Origin: CBDFGQ01 sp965247295
GTDB taxonomy: Bacteria; Chloroflexota; Dehalococcoidia; Lucifugimonadales; JAGWBF01
DNA: 64,000 bases
Assembly (NCBI GenBank): GCA_965247295.1
Contig: CBDFGQ010000008.1
Span: 897,062 to 961,061 of the forward strand
Reading direction: 5' to 3'
A program made the position numbers and the translations under genes. Below, one piece after another: positions 17,429 to 26,608 of the stretch. The notes beneath the pieces were generated by a model. It was not told where the DNA came from. It searched no databases and was given only the letters and a program-made list of their open reading frames with translations. The stretch's first letter is position 1; the number at the start of each line of letters is the position of its first letter.

Positions 17429-19142
17429 CTTAGCCCGAATCCACCGAAGGACACGGATGGACGGCGTGAGGACAGCGGAAGGGGGTGGGTGAGGGAGCTA
17501 CAGGGGAGATGGCCTGGGGTGTTGGGGTAGATGGGAGGCCGGCGGACGGTCTTCAATCGCCGCACAGGGCCCGTAAGGCCCTATGCGGGAGTTGCGATGC
17601 GCGGGATGGCGAGAGGATACGCAGCAGGGGACTCTCGCGGACCGGGGTGGCGCGAGTTTGCGGGGACGTTGGCTCAGTTGCAGGCTGGCCGTCAGGCCGG
17701 GAATGGAATGGCTTGCAGCCCGGCCAAGGCGCGACTGAACTGGGTTTCCCAAGGCCAGCGCCGGGGGAGATGCAAAGTGAGGTGGCGCGCCGAGCGGGTG
17801 ATCCGTCCCACCAGAGCGAAGACCCGCCGCCTGAGGGTCTTGGTGATCACGGTCCGCTCGCCCAGACCAATCCGCGCCGTCCAGCGGTCCAGGTTATGCG
17901 CCATCACCTGGACCGCCAGCCAGGCGCCGTTGGCGGCGAAGCGCCCCGACGGCATGTGTTCAGCCCGACGCCGTACTTGAGGTCGCGTATGGCGTTCTCG
18001 ACCTCGGCGTGGCGGCGATGATCGGCCTCCAGTTCCAGCGTCTCCCCATCGCGGTCGGTGATGAAGGCGTGATAGCTGTATCTGGCGCAGAGGGCGAGCT
18101 GGGAACCGGGCGTCGGCTTCACCCGCCGGACAATGAGCCGCACCGGCGGGGCGTCCGACTTGGTCTGGAACGGGGTGTAAGTCGTCTCGGCGACATCGGC
18201 GGCGCCGTCCATCCAGTAAGGAATGGGAGTCCAGTCCTCCTCTGGTATCGCCTCGATCAGGTCCCGCAGGCTGGCGCGCTGGCGGATGGTGATAGAGAAG
18301 CGGACATCCATTTCCCGGCAGGCGGCAACGACAGTGTGGGCGTAGAAGCCCCTGTCGGCCCGCACCGTGAGTTGTCCCCTGGCCCCGCCGTAGCGCACCC
18401 GCCCCACCGTCTCACGCAGGAAGTGGGCGGCGCCACGGGCGGTGATGGCCCGGCCCTCGCGCAGCCGGGACATCAGCACCTCGCCGGTGCCGGCGGCAAT
18501 GGCCAGCAGCGGGTGATAGCCGCGGGCGCCGGTATAGCCGTGGTGGCGCGCTCCCTCCTTGGCCAGTCCATAGGTCTCGCAGATGGTCGAGTCCAGGTCG
18601 ATGGTCAGGGGCGAGTCGCCGGGTCCGGCCCCAGCGGCCCAGGTCCGGGCCAACAACTGGCGGCTCACGCGGTCGAGTTGACGGACATGCCCCCACCGGA
18701 AGCTGCGCAGGAAGGTCCCCACGGTGGATGGCGCCTTGACCACGCAGCCTAGAACACCGACCGTCCCACCAGCGCGCAGCGCATCGGCGTCGTCGATGCA
18801 GTCGCCGCCAGCCAGCGCGGAAGCGACCGGCGTCAGCATCTTGTCCCCAGTGTTCGCCCGTCCCGGCGCGCCGCCGAGGTCAAGGTGATGGTCGACGAGT
18901 TCTCGCAGGCCCAGGTGCCGGGCGAGGGTGGCCGGCAGGAGCAGGCCGGCATTGGCCACCAGGCGATGGTCGTCAAAGAGGATGCGGATACGGTCGGGTT
19001 TGTTCTGTGGCAGCATCTATTGGGTGCTCCTTGTTTCCGGGCGGGTTTCTGTTCCAAAACCATTATCCCAGATTCAGAGGAGCACCCTCTAGCTTCTTCA
19101 AGGGCTGTCCCCAAGACCGTCATTCGGTGGATTCGGGCTAAG
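17429..19142 (-). mobile_element. IS1380-family element
   Basis: Both ends carry the inverted repeat CTTAGCCCGAATCCACCGAA, at 17429 on the plus strand and ending at 19142 on the minus strand. The 1714-bp unit encodes one IS1380 transposase, which is frameshifted. It lies between two pieces of an IS481 transposase. No target-site duplication is visible, consistent with loss of the middle of the host element. Confidence 0.85.
17692..19016 (-). pseudogene. IS1380-family transposase, one-base frameshift near the C-terminus
   Basis: From ATG 19016 the protein shows the DDE transposase motifs LTIDLDSTICETYG, LTVRADRGFYAHT and HRRHAEVENAIRDLKYGVG. Just after GVGLN (near 17950) the frame changes. 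The expected continuation HMPSGRFAANGAWLAVQVMAHNL is in the next frame and runs to 17692. Loss of a single base explains the shift. All three acidic residues precede the lesion, but the conserved C-terminal helix would be replaced. Confidence 0.82.
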
Positions 19143-19427
19143 GTGTAACACTACTAGAGCCAGCTCCCCAGACCAGGTGGGCTGCCGTAAGCGCTTGGGC
19201 CTATGACTCCTCTCCTCCAAGCTGGTCAGATCCCTGGGGTTGTAACGCCTCTTCCACCTGTAGAAAGTCTGCCGGCTGATCCCAAAGTACCTGCAAGTCA
19301 GGGCCGCATTCTCTCCATGGTCTCGGTAATAGTCCATCCACTTGAGCCGTTGCTTCGCCATCCTTGAGAGCCCCTGGACTCTCAACAGCCTCTTGGACCC
19401 AGATCCCCTCGCTCCTATTATCTTCAT
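19143..19427 (-). pseudogene. IS481 transposase N-terminal fragment
   Basis: The minus strand reads RLKWMDYYRDHGENAALTCR, then YFGISRQTFYRWKRRYNP and LEERSHRPKRLRQPTWS, the helix-turn-helix start of IS481 transposases. The frame runs into IS1380 sequence after GELALVVLH. The remaining integrase core is absent on this side. Confidence 0.78.
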
Positions 19428-19623
19428 AATGACACTATTCTAAGTGTCATCTATCATTATGAACGAGAGTATTAACCCAGCCGGGATTTCGTTGTCATAC
19501 CGCGCCGGTGTAGGCGTTCAGTGATAATGGGACACATTTAAGGGGAGAGAAACATGAGGGTGGTGGTGGGGTTGGACTCCTGGTGCAGGGTGTAGATTTA
19601 CTGCATCGAGAAAGGAGCCAGAA

Positions 19624-20025
19624 GTGTCCCAGAGCAACACGGGTCAAGCCCAAGCTGCAGAGACCCTAACTCAAGAGACCAAGACTTTCATCCGGCAGGT
19701 CCGGACCAAAACCCGCAGGAAGTACGCCCCGGAAGACAAGATCCGCATCGTTCTGGAAGGGTTCCGTCGGGAGGTGACCGTTAGTGACCTTTGCCGACGA
19801 GAGGGGATCAAGCCGGGCGTATTCTATGCCTGGACCAAGGAATTTATGGAAGCGGGGAAAGAGCGTCTCACCAGAGACACGGTGAGAGACGCCACCCGTC
19901 AGGAGATTGAACACCTCAAGCGGGAGAACTCCGATCTGAAACAACTGGTTGCCGACCTTTCCCTGGAGGTCCACCGTTCCAAAAAAACGGCCATCCCGAC
20001 TTTGGACGAGGGCACCGGCACATGA
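19624..20025 (+). CDS. IS3-family transposase OrfA (element D)
   Basis: This 133-residue protein has TRRKYAPEDKIRIVLEGF and TVSDLCRREGIKPGVFYAW (helix-turn-helix), then a coiled coil with HLKRENSDLKQLVADL. It is about 75-80% similar by eye to OrfA of elements A and E. An A7C tract near the end sits before the ATGA overlap with orfB. The start may be GTG 19624. Confidence 0.9.
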   Translation: MSQSNTGQAQAAETLTQETKTFIRQVRTKTRRKYAPEDKIRIVLEGFRREVTVSDLCRREGIKPGVFYAWTKEFMEAGKERLTRDTVRDATRQEIEHLKRENSDLKQLVADLSLEVHRSKKTAIPTLDEGTGT

Positions 20026-20998
20026 GCGCCCAGGAGAGGTCGAACGTCATAACCCGGGTGGAACAGACCCAATGGGGAAAACGGAGGCTCCTCGCCCAAC
20101 TGCAGGTGCCCAGGAGCACCTATTACCGGTGGCGGGCCCGGGAACTGCAAGGGAAGCAAGAATGCCCTGCCGCCATTACCCGGGTCCCCTGGAACAGGCT
20201 TAGCTCACCAGAGGAGGCCGCAGTATTGGCGGCGGCCAGGGAGTCTCCAGAGTGGAGTAGCCGGCAACTGGCCACTTGGGTCACAGACCACTTGAGGCTA
20301 TCGGTGGGTGAGTCGACGGTGTACCGCATCTTGAAGAGGGAAGGGCTTGTCAAACCTCCCGAGATTCAGCTTGTTGCTGGTAAAGAGTACCACCGGACCG
20401 CATCAGATGTGGGCTACCGATGATTCGTACTTCAGAGTGAGGGGGTGGGGCTATTACTACATGGTGACCGTGATGGACGACTACTCCCGGTCCATCCTGG
20501 CCTGGAAGCTGCAACTGGACATGACAGCTCGATTCCCTGATCCAGGTGCTCCAGCTAGCCGTTGATGTCACAGGTATGACAGAAGTGCCCTTGGAGGACC
20601 GGACCAGACTGCTGAGTGACAATGGACCGGGCTACGTATCCAGGGCTTTCCGCGATTACCAGAACCTGATAGGAATCCGTCATATCCTGGCGGCGCCTTA
20701 CCATCCTCAAACCAACGGGAAACTGGAGCGGTACCATCAGAGCATTAAGCACGAGGTGAACCAGGTCCCGTATGAAGTGCCTGGTGATCTGGAGGTGGCT
20801 ATCGCTGGATTCGTGGACTACTACAACAACCGCCGCTATCACAAAGCCCTTGGCAACGTGACCCCGGAGGACGTCCTCCACGGGAGACGGGAAGGAATCC
20901 TGATCAAGAGAAGTGAGGTGAAAGCTCAGACCCTAGCCAGCCGCAAACGCTACAACCACCTGCTCAGGGAGTCCTACAACACTGCCATTTCCCCCTGA
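20022..20998 (+). pseudogene. element D transposase OrfB with two frameshifts
   Basis: Three consecutive frames together give a complete orfB: 20022 to about 20395 (winged helix, ESTVYRILKREGLVK), about 20400-20540 (MWATDDSYFRVRGWGYYY) and 20546-20998 (LLSDNGPGYVSRAF, NGKLERYHQS). Lesion 1 at about 20394-20399 is an 11-bp deletion between two ACCACCG repeats, judged against elements A and E. Lesion 2 near 20530 is one extra C in GCTCGATTCC. All three catalytic acidic residues are present but not in one frame. Confidence 0.88.
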
Positions 20999-21041
20999 TC
21001 TCTCCTTAACAAAAGTGTCCCACTTTTGCTGGTTGCCAACA

Positions 21042-21542
21042 CCGCCGCAGGAACCAGGCGATGTTGTTTATCAGCACATCCTCGGGGCTGAACAGCACCG
21101 TGGGTTTGAGGATGGCGTAGGACAACCCAGACTCGTGGATTGCCTTCTCCACCAGCGCCTTCCCCCGGAAGTAAGGAAGTGGCGAGTCTTCCGAGGGGTT
21201 GGTGATGCTGATATGGACGATGCGGCTAACGGCGGCTTCGACCGCCGCTCCTATCAGGATGCGGGAGCTCTGAACGGCGATGTCGTGAGTAACCGTGCCT
21301 CGTGCGAAGCGAATCCAATAGGTGTTGTACAGAGTGGCGGCTCCCCGAAGATTTTCCACCAAACCGTTAAAGTCGCCGAAGTCCAGAGGTAGAGCCTCCA
21401 CCCGATCACCGAAGGGGCTGTGGGAAGTAGGAGTACGGGTCAACGTCTTTACAGTTGCCCCCTGTTCCAGCAACCGCCGCGCGATGTACTTGCCACTGTA
21501 GCCAAAGGCCCCAGTGACGACCGAGAGACTAGATCGGCTCAT
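21042..21542 (-). pseudogene. NmrA-like NAD(P)-binding protein, truncated by element D
   Basis: The protein begins MSRSSLSVVTGAFGYSGKYIARRLLEQG, read in two parts around the GAFGYSGKY Rossmann motif (GxxGxxG type). It continues through VHISITNPSEDSPLPYFRGKA, whose YxxxK-like segment is replaced by YFRGK, and ends NNIAWFLRR at the IS boundary. An intact relative has roughly 290 residues, so about 40% is missing. ATG 21542 overlaps the stop of the upstream membrane-protein gene (ATGAGCCGATCTAG), so the two formed an operon. The missing C-terminal part was not found on the other side of the IS. Confidence 0.82.
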
Positions 21543-21861
21543 TGCCTTCCTGACCTCCGAGATCAGCAATGGCTGCAACAAGGAGTGCGAGGGCTGTTGG
21601 CAGGTAGAACATGCCGATCGAAGCTATCGCTACAAAACAGAATCCCAGAAGCACGACGGCGGGGCTCCAGAGGAGTATCTTGCGCATCGTCGTCTGTTGG
21701 AGCCGAAGGCCCAACAAAGTGATGGCGGTCAACAGGATAGGCGCTAGCAGCAACAAGATTACATGCAGGCCATTCGCTTCTATTGCCGTAGCGCTATACC
21801 GAGTCACCTCCCCGCCAGGCTCACCAGGGAGTGCCGGGGCTACTGATTCACCCTGGTACAC
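21529..21861 (-). CDS. multi-pass membrane protein of unknown function
   Basis: Hydrophobic segments are LHVILLLLAPILLTAITLLGL and ILLWSPAVVLLGFCFVAIAS, then YLPTALALLVAAIADL. The reading frame stays open upstream to about 22058 and encodes a further likely helix, VSAWVAHAFAWAAGVFFAF. The true start may therefore be upstream of GTG 21861, or the N-terminus may have been lost. No family was recognised. The stop codon overlaps the start of the NmrA-like gene, indicating co-transcription. Confidence 0.6.
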   Translation of the reverse strand: MYQGESVAPALPGEPGGEVTRYSATAIEANGLHVILLLLAPILLTAITLLGLRLQQTTMRKILLWSPAVVLLGFCFVAIASIGMFYLPTALALLVAAIADLGGQEGNEPI

Positions 21862-22179
21862 GGGTCCGAATGCAAAGAAGACGCCGGCGGCCCAGGCAAA
21901 GGCATGGGCGACCCATGCAGATACTGCCGCTACGCCGATAGACCTCAGATGTCCCTCCGTACCAAGCGCTACTACGTTTCGTGCACCGGGCTCCCGGATA
22001 TCACGAAGCGCCTGAGTTGAGATGGCTAAACCCCGGCGTGGTAAAATCGAAACTTAGATGCCTCTCCATTCTAGTAGGGTTCGTCGGCTTTGACGACATT
22101 GCTGTCGTCACTGCATTGAGGTAGGATGGAAAAAATGGACACCAAAGTCGGAGTAGGATAATACGACGGAGGTGTCAGA

Positions 22180-22494
22180 ATGAAAAGGGTTCCACAAGGA
22201 AGGTACAGCAGGGAATTCCGGCAGGAAGCAGTGAGGCTGGTAACAGAAGAGAAGCTATCATTGCCAGAGGCAGGCCGCCGGCTGTCCTTGCCGCCATCGA
22301 CATTAGGGTACTGGGTGAAGGCACATAGGGCTGGCAAACTGGGAGATGTGGGCAAGACGTACAGGCCCATGACAGAAGTAGAGATGGACCTTGCCCGGAC
22401 GAAGAAGGAACTGGCGGAAGTGAAGATGGAGCGGGACATACTAAAAAAAGCAGCCGCGTACTTTGCCAGGGAGTCGCTGCCCGGTACGCGATGA
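22180..22494 (+). CDS. IS3-family transposase OrfA (element B, copy 2)
   Basis: Identical 104-residue OrfA to copy 1, with the helix-turn-helix YSREFRQEAVRLV and a C-terminal zipper-like helix. The A7G tract at 22443-22450 lies 41 bases before the OrfB ATG. The -1 frame is open from the tract through the orfB start, so an OrfAB fusion by programmed -1 frameshifting is possible. Confidence 0.93.
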   Translation: MKRVPQGRYSREFRQEAVRLVTEEKLSLPEAGRRLSLPPSTLGYWVKAHRAGKLGDVGKTYRPMTEVEMDLARTKKELAEVKMERDILKKAAAYFARESLPGTR

Positions 22495-23354
22495 TGAAAG
22501 AACTGCGGCTCGACTACCCCAAATGTGTCTTGGGCCGGTTGTTGAACGTATCGGCCAGTGGCTACTATGCCTGGGTGGACCGGCCATCGTCCAGGCGAGC
22601 ACAGGAGGAAGTGCGGCTGGAGCTGGAGATCAGGGCAGCCCACAAGCGGACGAGACAGACCTATGGCCCGGAACGGTTACAGCGCGACCTGGCGGAGCAT
22701 GGCGTTCGGGTGGGCATCTGTCGCATCAAGCGTATCCGAAAGAAGCTTGGCATACGCTGCAGGCAGAAGAGGAGATTCAAGGCCACCACCGACTCCGGGC
22801 ACAGACTACCGGTTGCGGATAACATATTGGGCCAGCAGTTCAAGGTCTGGAGGCCGAACACTGTGTGGGTGAGTGACATCACCTATATACCGACCGATGA
22901 GGGCTGGCTATATCTGGCGGGCCACAAGGACCTGTTCACCGGAGAGATTGTGGGCTATGCCATGGGAGAGCGGATGACCAAGAACCTGGTTAGTCAGTCT
23001 CTATTGCGGGCGCTGAGAGCCAAACGTCCAGCGAGGGGCCTGATGCATCACTCTGACCGAGGCAGTCAGTATTGCTCCCAGGAATACAGAGGTTTTCTCG
23101 AGCGGTCTGGCCTGCGATCTTCCATGAGCGGGAAGGGGAACTGCTTTGATAATGCTCCGATGGAGAGCTTCTGGGCCACACTCAAGCAGGAGTTGGTCCA
23201 CCACCGTCATTACAGAAGCAGGCAGGAGGCAGCTCGAGAGATCACGGAATATATCGAGCTCTTCTATAACCGCCAGCGCCGCCAGGCCAGGCTGGGGTTC
23301 CTGTCACCCGCGGCGTATGAGCAGAGATTCTATGCCGGACTACCAGCAGCATGA
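22491..23354 (+). CDS. IS3-family transposase OrfB (element B, copy 2)
   Basis: Intact 287-residue DDE integrase identical to copy 1: Asp in VWVSDITYIPT, Asp in HHSDRGSQY, Glu in APMESFWATLK. It overlaps orfA by ATGA. Both complete reading frames and both inverted repeats are present, so this copy looks capable of transposition. Confidence 0.93.
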   Translation: MMKELRLDYPKCVLGRLLNVSASGYYAWVDRPSSRRAQEEVRLELEIRAAHKRTRQTYGPERLQRDLAEHGVRVGICRIKRIRKKLGIRCRQKRRFKATTDSGHRLPVADNILGQQFKVWRPNTVWVSDITYIPTDEGWLYLAGHKDLFTGEIVGYAMGERMTKNLVSQSLLRALRAKRPARGLMHHSDRGSQYCSQEYRGFLERSGLRSSMSGKGNCFDNAPMESFWATLKQELVHHRHYRSRQEAAREITEYIELFYNRQRRQARLGFLSPAAYEQRFYAGLPAA

Positions 23355-23388
23355 AAGGTTTGGTGTCCACTATTTACGTCCGACCTCA

Positions 23389-23684
23389 AAATCGAGGGCA
23401 TCGGGGAATGTGTAGTCGATGAGACCAAAGACCAGGTGGCTGAAGCTGACGGCAGAGACGTATAGGGCAATAAACGAGATCAGGTAGAGAAACGCTTCGC
23501 GAGCATGAACGTATGGAGTTGGCCGAGGCACTGCCAAGGGGTAGTCTAGGTCCGCGAAGACCGATAGCCCCTTTGTTACCTCGTCATCCTGCCACCCCGC
23601 TTGGGCCAAGACCTCCCGTATGGCGTCCTTAGACTGTCCCCGTTCCAGCGATTCTTTGATGAATGAGCGAAGTTCGTTATTCAT
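23389..23684 (-). pseudogene. DUF5671-like membrane protein truncated by element B
   Basis: From ATG 23684 the N-terminus is MNNELRSFIKESLERGQSKD, then AIREVLAQAGWQDDEV, a helical segment often placed before DUF5671. The first membrane part is AREAFLYLISFIALYVSAVS, FSHLVFGLIDYTFPD, the recognisable DUF5671 start. The frame enters the IS after DALDF. The remaining transmembrane helices of the domain are missing. Confidence 0.75.
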
Positions 23685-23688
23685 TTCC

Positions 23689-23979
23689 CTAACCTCGGTG
23701 CCCGGATAGCCCCGAATTCGTAGGATATTGCCTCACAAGTCCACATTCCTCCTTCAGGGCTATCGCCCTGATCCGAGAATGCCACTGTGTGGGGCAGGCC
23801 GGACTTCCGCTCAATAAATTAACGGCGCCCCCGTCCCACCTGAAGGCACTGTAGCCCTGGAAATGGATGCAGGAGACGAGAATAGCCATAGAGTCCGGCG
23901 GGAGGTACGCAGAAGTTGCCCTAGCCAATGACTGTACTCTGGCTCCCCTTCCCACAGTAATCACCTCGCGTGAACACAT
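23689..23979 (-). CDS. hypothetical protein, weak support
   Basis: An open frame of 96 codons with no recognised family and no signal peptide. It starts at the stop of the lipoprotein gene at 23979 and ends 5 bases before the DUF5671 start. The tight packing between two real minus-strand genes is the only support. It contains four Cys residues (including FQGYSAFRW-flanking SCIHF). It may be non-coding. Confidence 0.25.
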   Translation of the reverse strand: MCSREVITVGRGARVQSLARATSAYLPPDSMAILVSCIHFQGYSAFRWDGGAVNLLSGSPACPTQWHSRIRAIALKEECGLVRQYPTNSGLSGHRG

Positions 23980-24671
23980 TACTGGAGTTGCCCCAAGAGC
24001 TCTTTCATCGGGATATCCTTGATTGGTCCCTGTGCAACATCACCCCTGACAACTAGATGCATCCTCGGGTAGAGCCCTTGCGGCTCCACATCGTGAGCGG
24101 CACTGCCAGGCCCTCCTTTTGCTAGGAATACAATGACCCGAGTACCCTCTTCGAAGACGTCACTCCACCCATAGACGTGAGCGGTGTCACCAACTCGTCC
24201 GCCCACGAACGAAAACTTGAGAGTGTCCCCAACGGACTTCCCTTTGAAGACTCGCTTCACCGAAAGCTGGACAGGTGTACGAATGTGGATGGCTAGGTCT
24301 TTCACGACTTCTCGCGTGATAGTACCCGGAGCAGCATTATCGACGGTGGACCACCGCGCAGGATACAGTTCGTCTATTACGCCCTCTACAACCAGATCCG
24401 AGCGCTCCAATGCTGACGAGAAGTCATCAGGTTGCCCTATATATACATCAGTCAATATGACATTCGCTGCTCCTTCCGCGTACATAGGAAGGCCACGCTT
24501 GTCGGATTCCTTCTCCTGTATGAACGGCGTTCCAGTTGTTGTGGCCTGTTGAGTCTGGGCGTTGGAACCTGACGAATTCTTGGCGGATGTGGGGATCGAT
24601 TCCTCGTCTCCGCAGGCGGCAACGATGAGCAGGACGGTGGCGAGGGACGTAATGAGGGCGGCATATCTCAT
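23979..24671 (-). CDS. lipoprotein of unknown function
   Basis: A 230-residue exported protein. The signal LITSLATVLLIVAACGDEES contains the lipobox VAAC. The mature part has DDFSSALERSDLVVEGVIDEL, followed by LSVKRVFKGKSVGDTLKFSF and YGWSDVFEEGTRVIVFLAKG. This pattern (a statement of 'DLVV.G.V' then 'V.RV.KG.' then 'VFL') is shared with the product encoded at 44060-44761 (DAIVVARVTSVI, IERVILGQDIEASGSI, WSVFLIDGD). They are therefore members of one beta-rich lipoprotein family. It overlaps the upstream gene by ATGA and is co-transcribed with it. Confidence 0.75.
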   Translation of the reverse strand: MRYAALITSLATVLLIVAACGDEESIPTSAKNSSGSNAQTQQATTTGTPFIQEKESDKRGLPMYAEGAANVILTDVYIGQPDDFSSALERSDLVVEGVIDELYPARWSTVDNAAPGTITREVVKDLAIHIRTPVQLSVKRVFKGKSVGDTLKFSFVGGRVGDTAHVYGWSDVFEEGTRVIVFLAKGGPGSAAHDVEPQGLYPRMHLVVRGDVAQGPIKDIPMKELLGQLQ

Positions 24672-26608
24672 TCGAGCACCTCCAGCTTGTGGGTCTCGGT
24701 TACAAGCTTCTCAGGCGGCTCTAAATTCAGAACACCGCGCACCAAGTAGGCGCCAGATGGGACGGACTCCCCCCGGTTGTCCACCTGCTCCCACTCGCCG
24801 ATGAACTCCAGTTCCTCACCGGGTTCCAGGGTCTTGCTGTCCAACGGTTCTTCGATAATCTTGCCGCAATTCCAATGCCATACCTGCTGTCCGTCAGGCG
24901 TCGTGACCTCGAAGTCATAGGGAGGTCTGCCACCGAGCACTAAGTTCACCGTCCCATCACTGACGTTCCGCAACGTCAGCTTCGTCCGCATCGTCTCTCC
25001 GTAAGGGGCCTGGGACATGACCTCCAGCGAGTAGTCAATGGTGCTGAGGAACGCTTCGTCCGGGGGCTCCCCACGGTCAAGCGGCCACTGGCGAATGCCG
25101 TTACATCCAATCTCGATGACAACGGCTCCTCGTGGGACATCCACAGTCGCTAGTGCAGCCTCCATCTCCTCACGCCCCCAGCGCCTTGGGTACATGCCGA
25201 TTTCAATGCGGTTCTTCACCTCGTCCAGGTCGGTGTACACGATGCCTGGGACCTGATAGATGGCACCACTCAGAGTCCTATGCCAAGCGTCCAGATGGTC
25301 CATGCTGTAATCGCCCTCTAGCACCCGGACCTCGCGGCCTGCAAGAAAATCCGGGCCGAACTCCTCCGTTAAGGCCCGCTCTGCCTCCGCTTTCATCGAG
25401 GCATCCTGAAGGTAGATGTACACGATGTTCTGGTCTGAATCTCGGAAGGCCCCTCCAAACCCGGGAGCCCGCTCTGCAATCCGGGCCATAGGGTCCTTGG
25501 CGATGTTATTCAGCGCTTCGAGGACGGCAGGTTCCGCCGGTAGGGCACTCGACACCATGGACGCCACAATGGGGTCCGTCATGATGCCCCGCCAGAGCTC
25601 ACCCGACTCCAGCCAGAACGACCGCACCACCGAAGTGCCGTCGGCCAGCCGGAAGCCGACAGAATAGGGTGGCCTTCCTCGATCCCGGCTTTCCTGGTCT
25701 ACCGGAGACCCAAGCACGGTTTCGACGAAGCGCTCGACGACGCGTTCGTCGTCTATTGTGCCTAGGACCGTCCTTGCGTCCTGTGGGCTGAGGATGTCGA
25801 TGGCCGTAACCTTCCCTCGAATGTCCAGCAGGTCCTCGCCAATCTTGGCAGCAGGGTTCGTGTCCGCCTCGAACAGGGTGGTCTCGCCGTCCTGTAATGT
25901 CGCGAGGCGAAACTCTGGCGAGTAGCCCTTCACGGCATATATAAGCGTGCCTGGGTTCAGGTAGGTGGAGTCGCCGTCCTGATAGCGGTAGTTGATCCCC
26001 ACGTATCCGTCCCCCCTGAAGGCGATCCGGTAGAGCTCGGGTCCCAGGTGCTCTTTGGTGAGTTCACCCTCTATACTGATAGTGTTGGGTCCCACAACCC
26101 TCCACCTTGCCGTGTAGGAGATACCGCCGAACCGGACGGAGGGGATCCATTCGATGAGGTTCTCGCGAGGCCGGGAGTCTTCGTCACTCAGGAGGACTTC
26201 CATGATGCGATCCATCGCGGCGGCGTCCCCAAGGACTCCATCCAGCCGGGCAGGTCCGTTGTCACTCCCGTCGTGTCTATCGATGGTCCTTCCATCACGG
26301 TCCAGCACGGACTGGGAGCCCGAGGGGACGTGTGTGACGTAGGCGACCTTGCCTGAAAACTCCGGCGACAGACCCTCCACGAAGGCCACCACTAGGCCCG
26401 CGCCCAGGTCCAGCCTGTAGTTCTTGGAGGCTGGTGCTGGCGTGATCGAGCCGGGGAGCATCGGAGTCGGTGTTGATGTTGGCATCTGCTGGGTCTGGGA
26501 GTCGCGAACTATTGCCTCCTGAGTAGCTGGGGCGAACGAATTCGCATCTCCACAGGCGGCCAATGCAAGGGCCACTAACCCCACAACCAGGGGCATCAGA
26601 CGAAGCAA
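24668..26608 (-). CDS. large lipoprotein with C-terminal BsuPI-like domain
   Basis: This 646-residue protein begins with LVVGLVALALAACGDANS, a lipoprotein signal with lipobox LAAC. A Thr/Pro-rich linker (STPTPMLPGSITPAP) follows. The middle is without a recognised family. The last 125 residues resemble the intracellular proteinase inhibitor BsuPI domain: MRTKLTLRNVSDGTVNLVLG, GRPPYDFEVTTPDGQQVWHW, and PSGAYLVRGVL. It is the first gene of a two-lipoprotein operon (ATGA overlap at 24668). A role at the cell surface is inferred; no enzymatic motif is visible. Confidence 0.78.
   Translation of the reverse strand: MLRLMPLVVGLVALALAACGDANSFAPATQEAIVRDSQTQQMPTSTPTPMLPGSITPAPASKNYRLDLGAGLVVAFVEGLSPEFSGKVAYVTHVPSGSQSVLDRDGRTIDRHDGSDNGPARLDGVLGDAAAMDRIMEVLLSDEDSRPRENLIEWIPSVRFGGISYTARWRVVGPNTISIEGELTKEHLGPELYRIAFRGDGYVGINYRYQDGDSTYLNPGTLIYAVKGYSPEFRLATLQDGETTLFEADTNPAAKIGEDLLDIRGKVTAIDILSPQDARTVLGTIDDERVVERFVETVLGSPVDQESRDRGRPPYSVGFRLADGTSVVRSFWLESGELWRGIMTDPIVASMVSSALPAEPAVLEALNNIAKDPMARIAERAPGFGGAFRDSDQNIVYIYLQDASMKAEAERALTEEFGPDFLAGREVRVLEGDYSMDHLDAWHRTLSGAIYQVPGIVYTDLDEVKNRIEIGMYPRRWGREEMEAALATVDVPRGAVVIEIGCNGIRQWPLDRGEPPDEAFLSTIDYSLEVMSQAPYGETMRTKLTLRNVSDGTVNLVLGGRPPYDFEVTTPDGQQVWHWNCGKIIEEPLDSKTLEPGEELEFIGEWEQVDNRGESVPSGAYLVRGVLNLEPPEKLVTETHKLEVLE

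Larger units (their letters stand above)
17109..19478 (-). mobile_element. IS481-family remnant split by an IS1380 element
   Basis: The left end carries TGTACTCGTCCAGTAGATTAGTGACACT (given here as TGTACTCGTCCAG plus TAGATTAGTGACACT). The same end sequence bounds the other IS481 fragment at 58414. The right end near 19478 has a partly matching TAATACTCTCG with TGACACTT. Inside, the C-terminal transposase piece (17245-17428) and the N-terminal piece (19143-19427) face the same way and are separated by an IS1380 element. About 60% of the transposase is missing. The right boundary is approximate. Confidence 0.65.
19509..21041 (+). mobile_element. IS3-family element D, copy 1 (1533 bp, inactive)
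   Basis: Ends begin TGTAGGCGTTCAG and TGTTGGCAACCAGC, both followed within 20 bases by ATGGGACAC or GTGGGACAC. They resemble the ends of elements A and E, and orfA/orfB are homologous to theirs. The right end interrupts an NmrA-like gene. The orfB carries two frameshifts that are shared with the second copy at 56670. Confidence 0.85.
22117..23388 (+). mobile_element. IS3-family element B, copy 2 (1272 bp)
   Basis: Same length and same ends as copy 1 at 8577-9848 (TGAGGT...TGGACACCAAA inverted repeats). Both proteins are identical between copies, which suggests recent transposition. The right end truncates a DUF5671 gene. No matching 3-4 bp duplication is seen at the two flanks (CAT versus AAA). 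Confidence 0.92.

Noticed and set aside
20022..20998. Programmed frameshifting inside element D orfB
   Set aside because: The breaks correspond to an 11-bp deletion and a one-base insertion relative to elements A and E, and no slippery sequence lies at either site.
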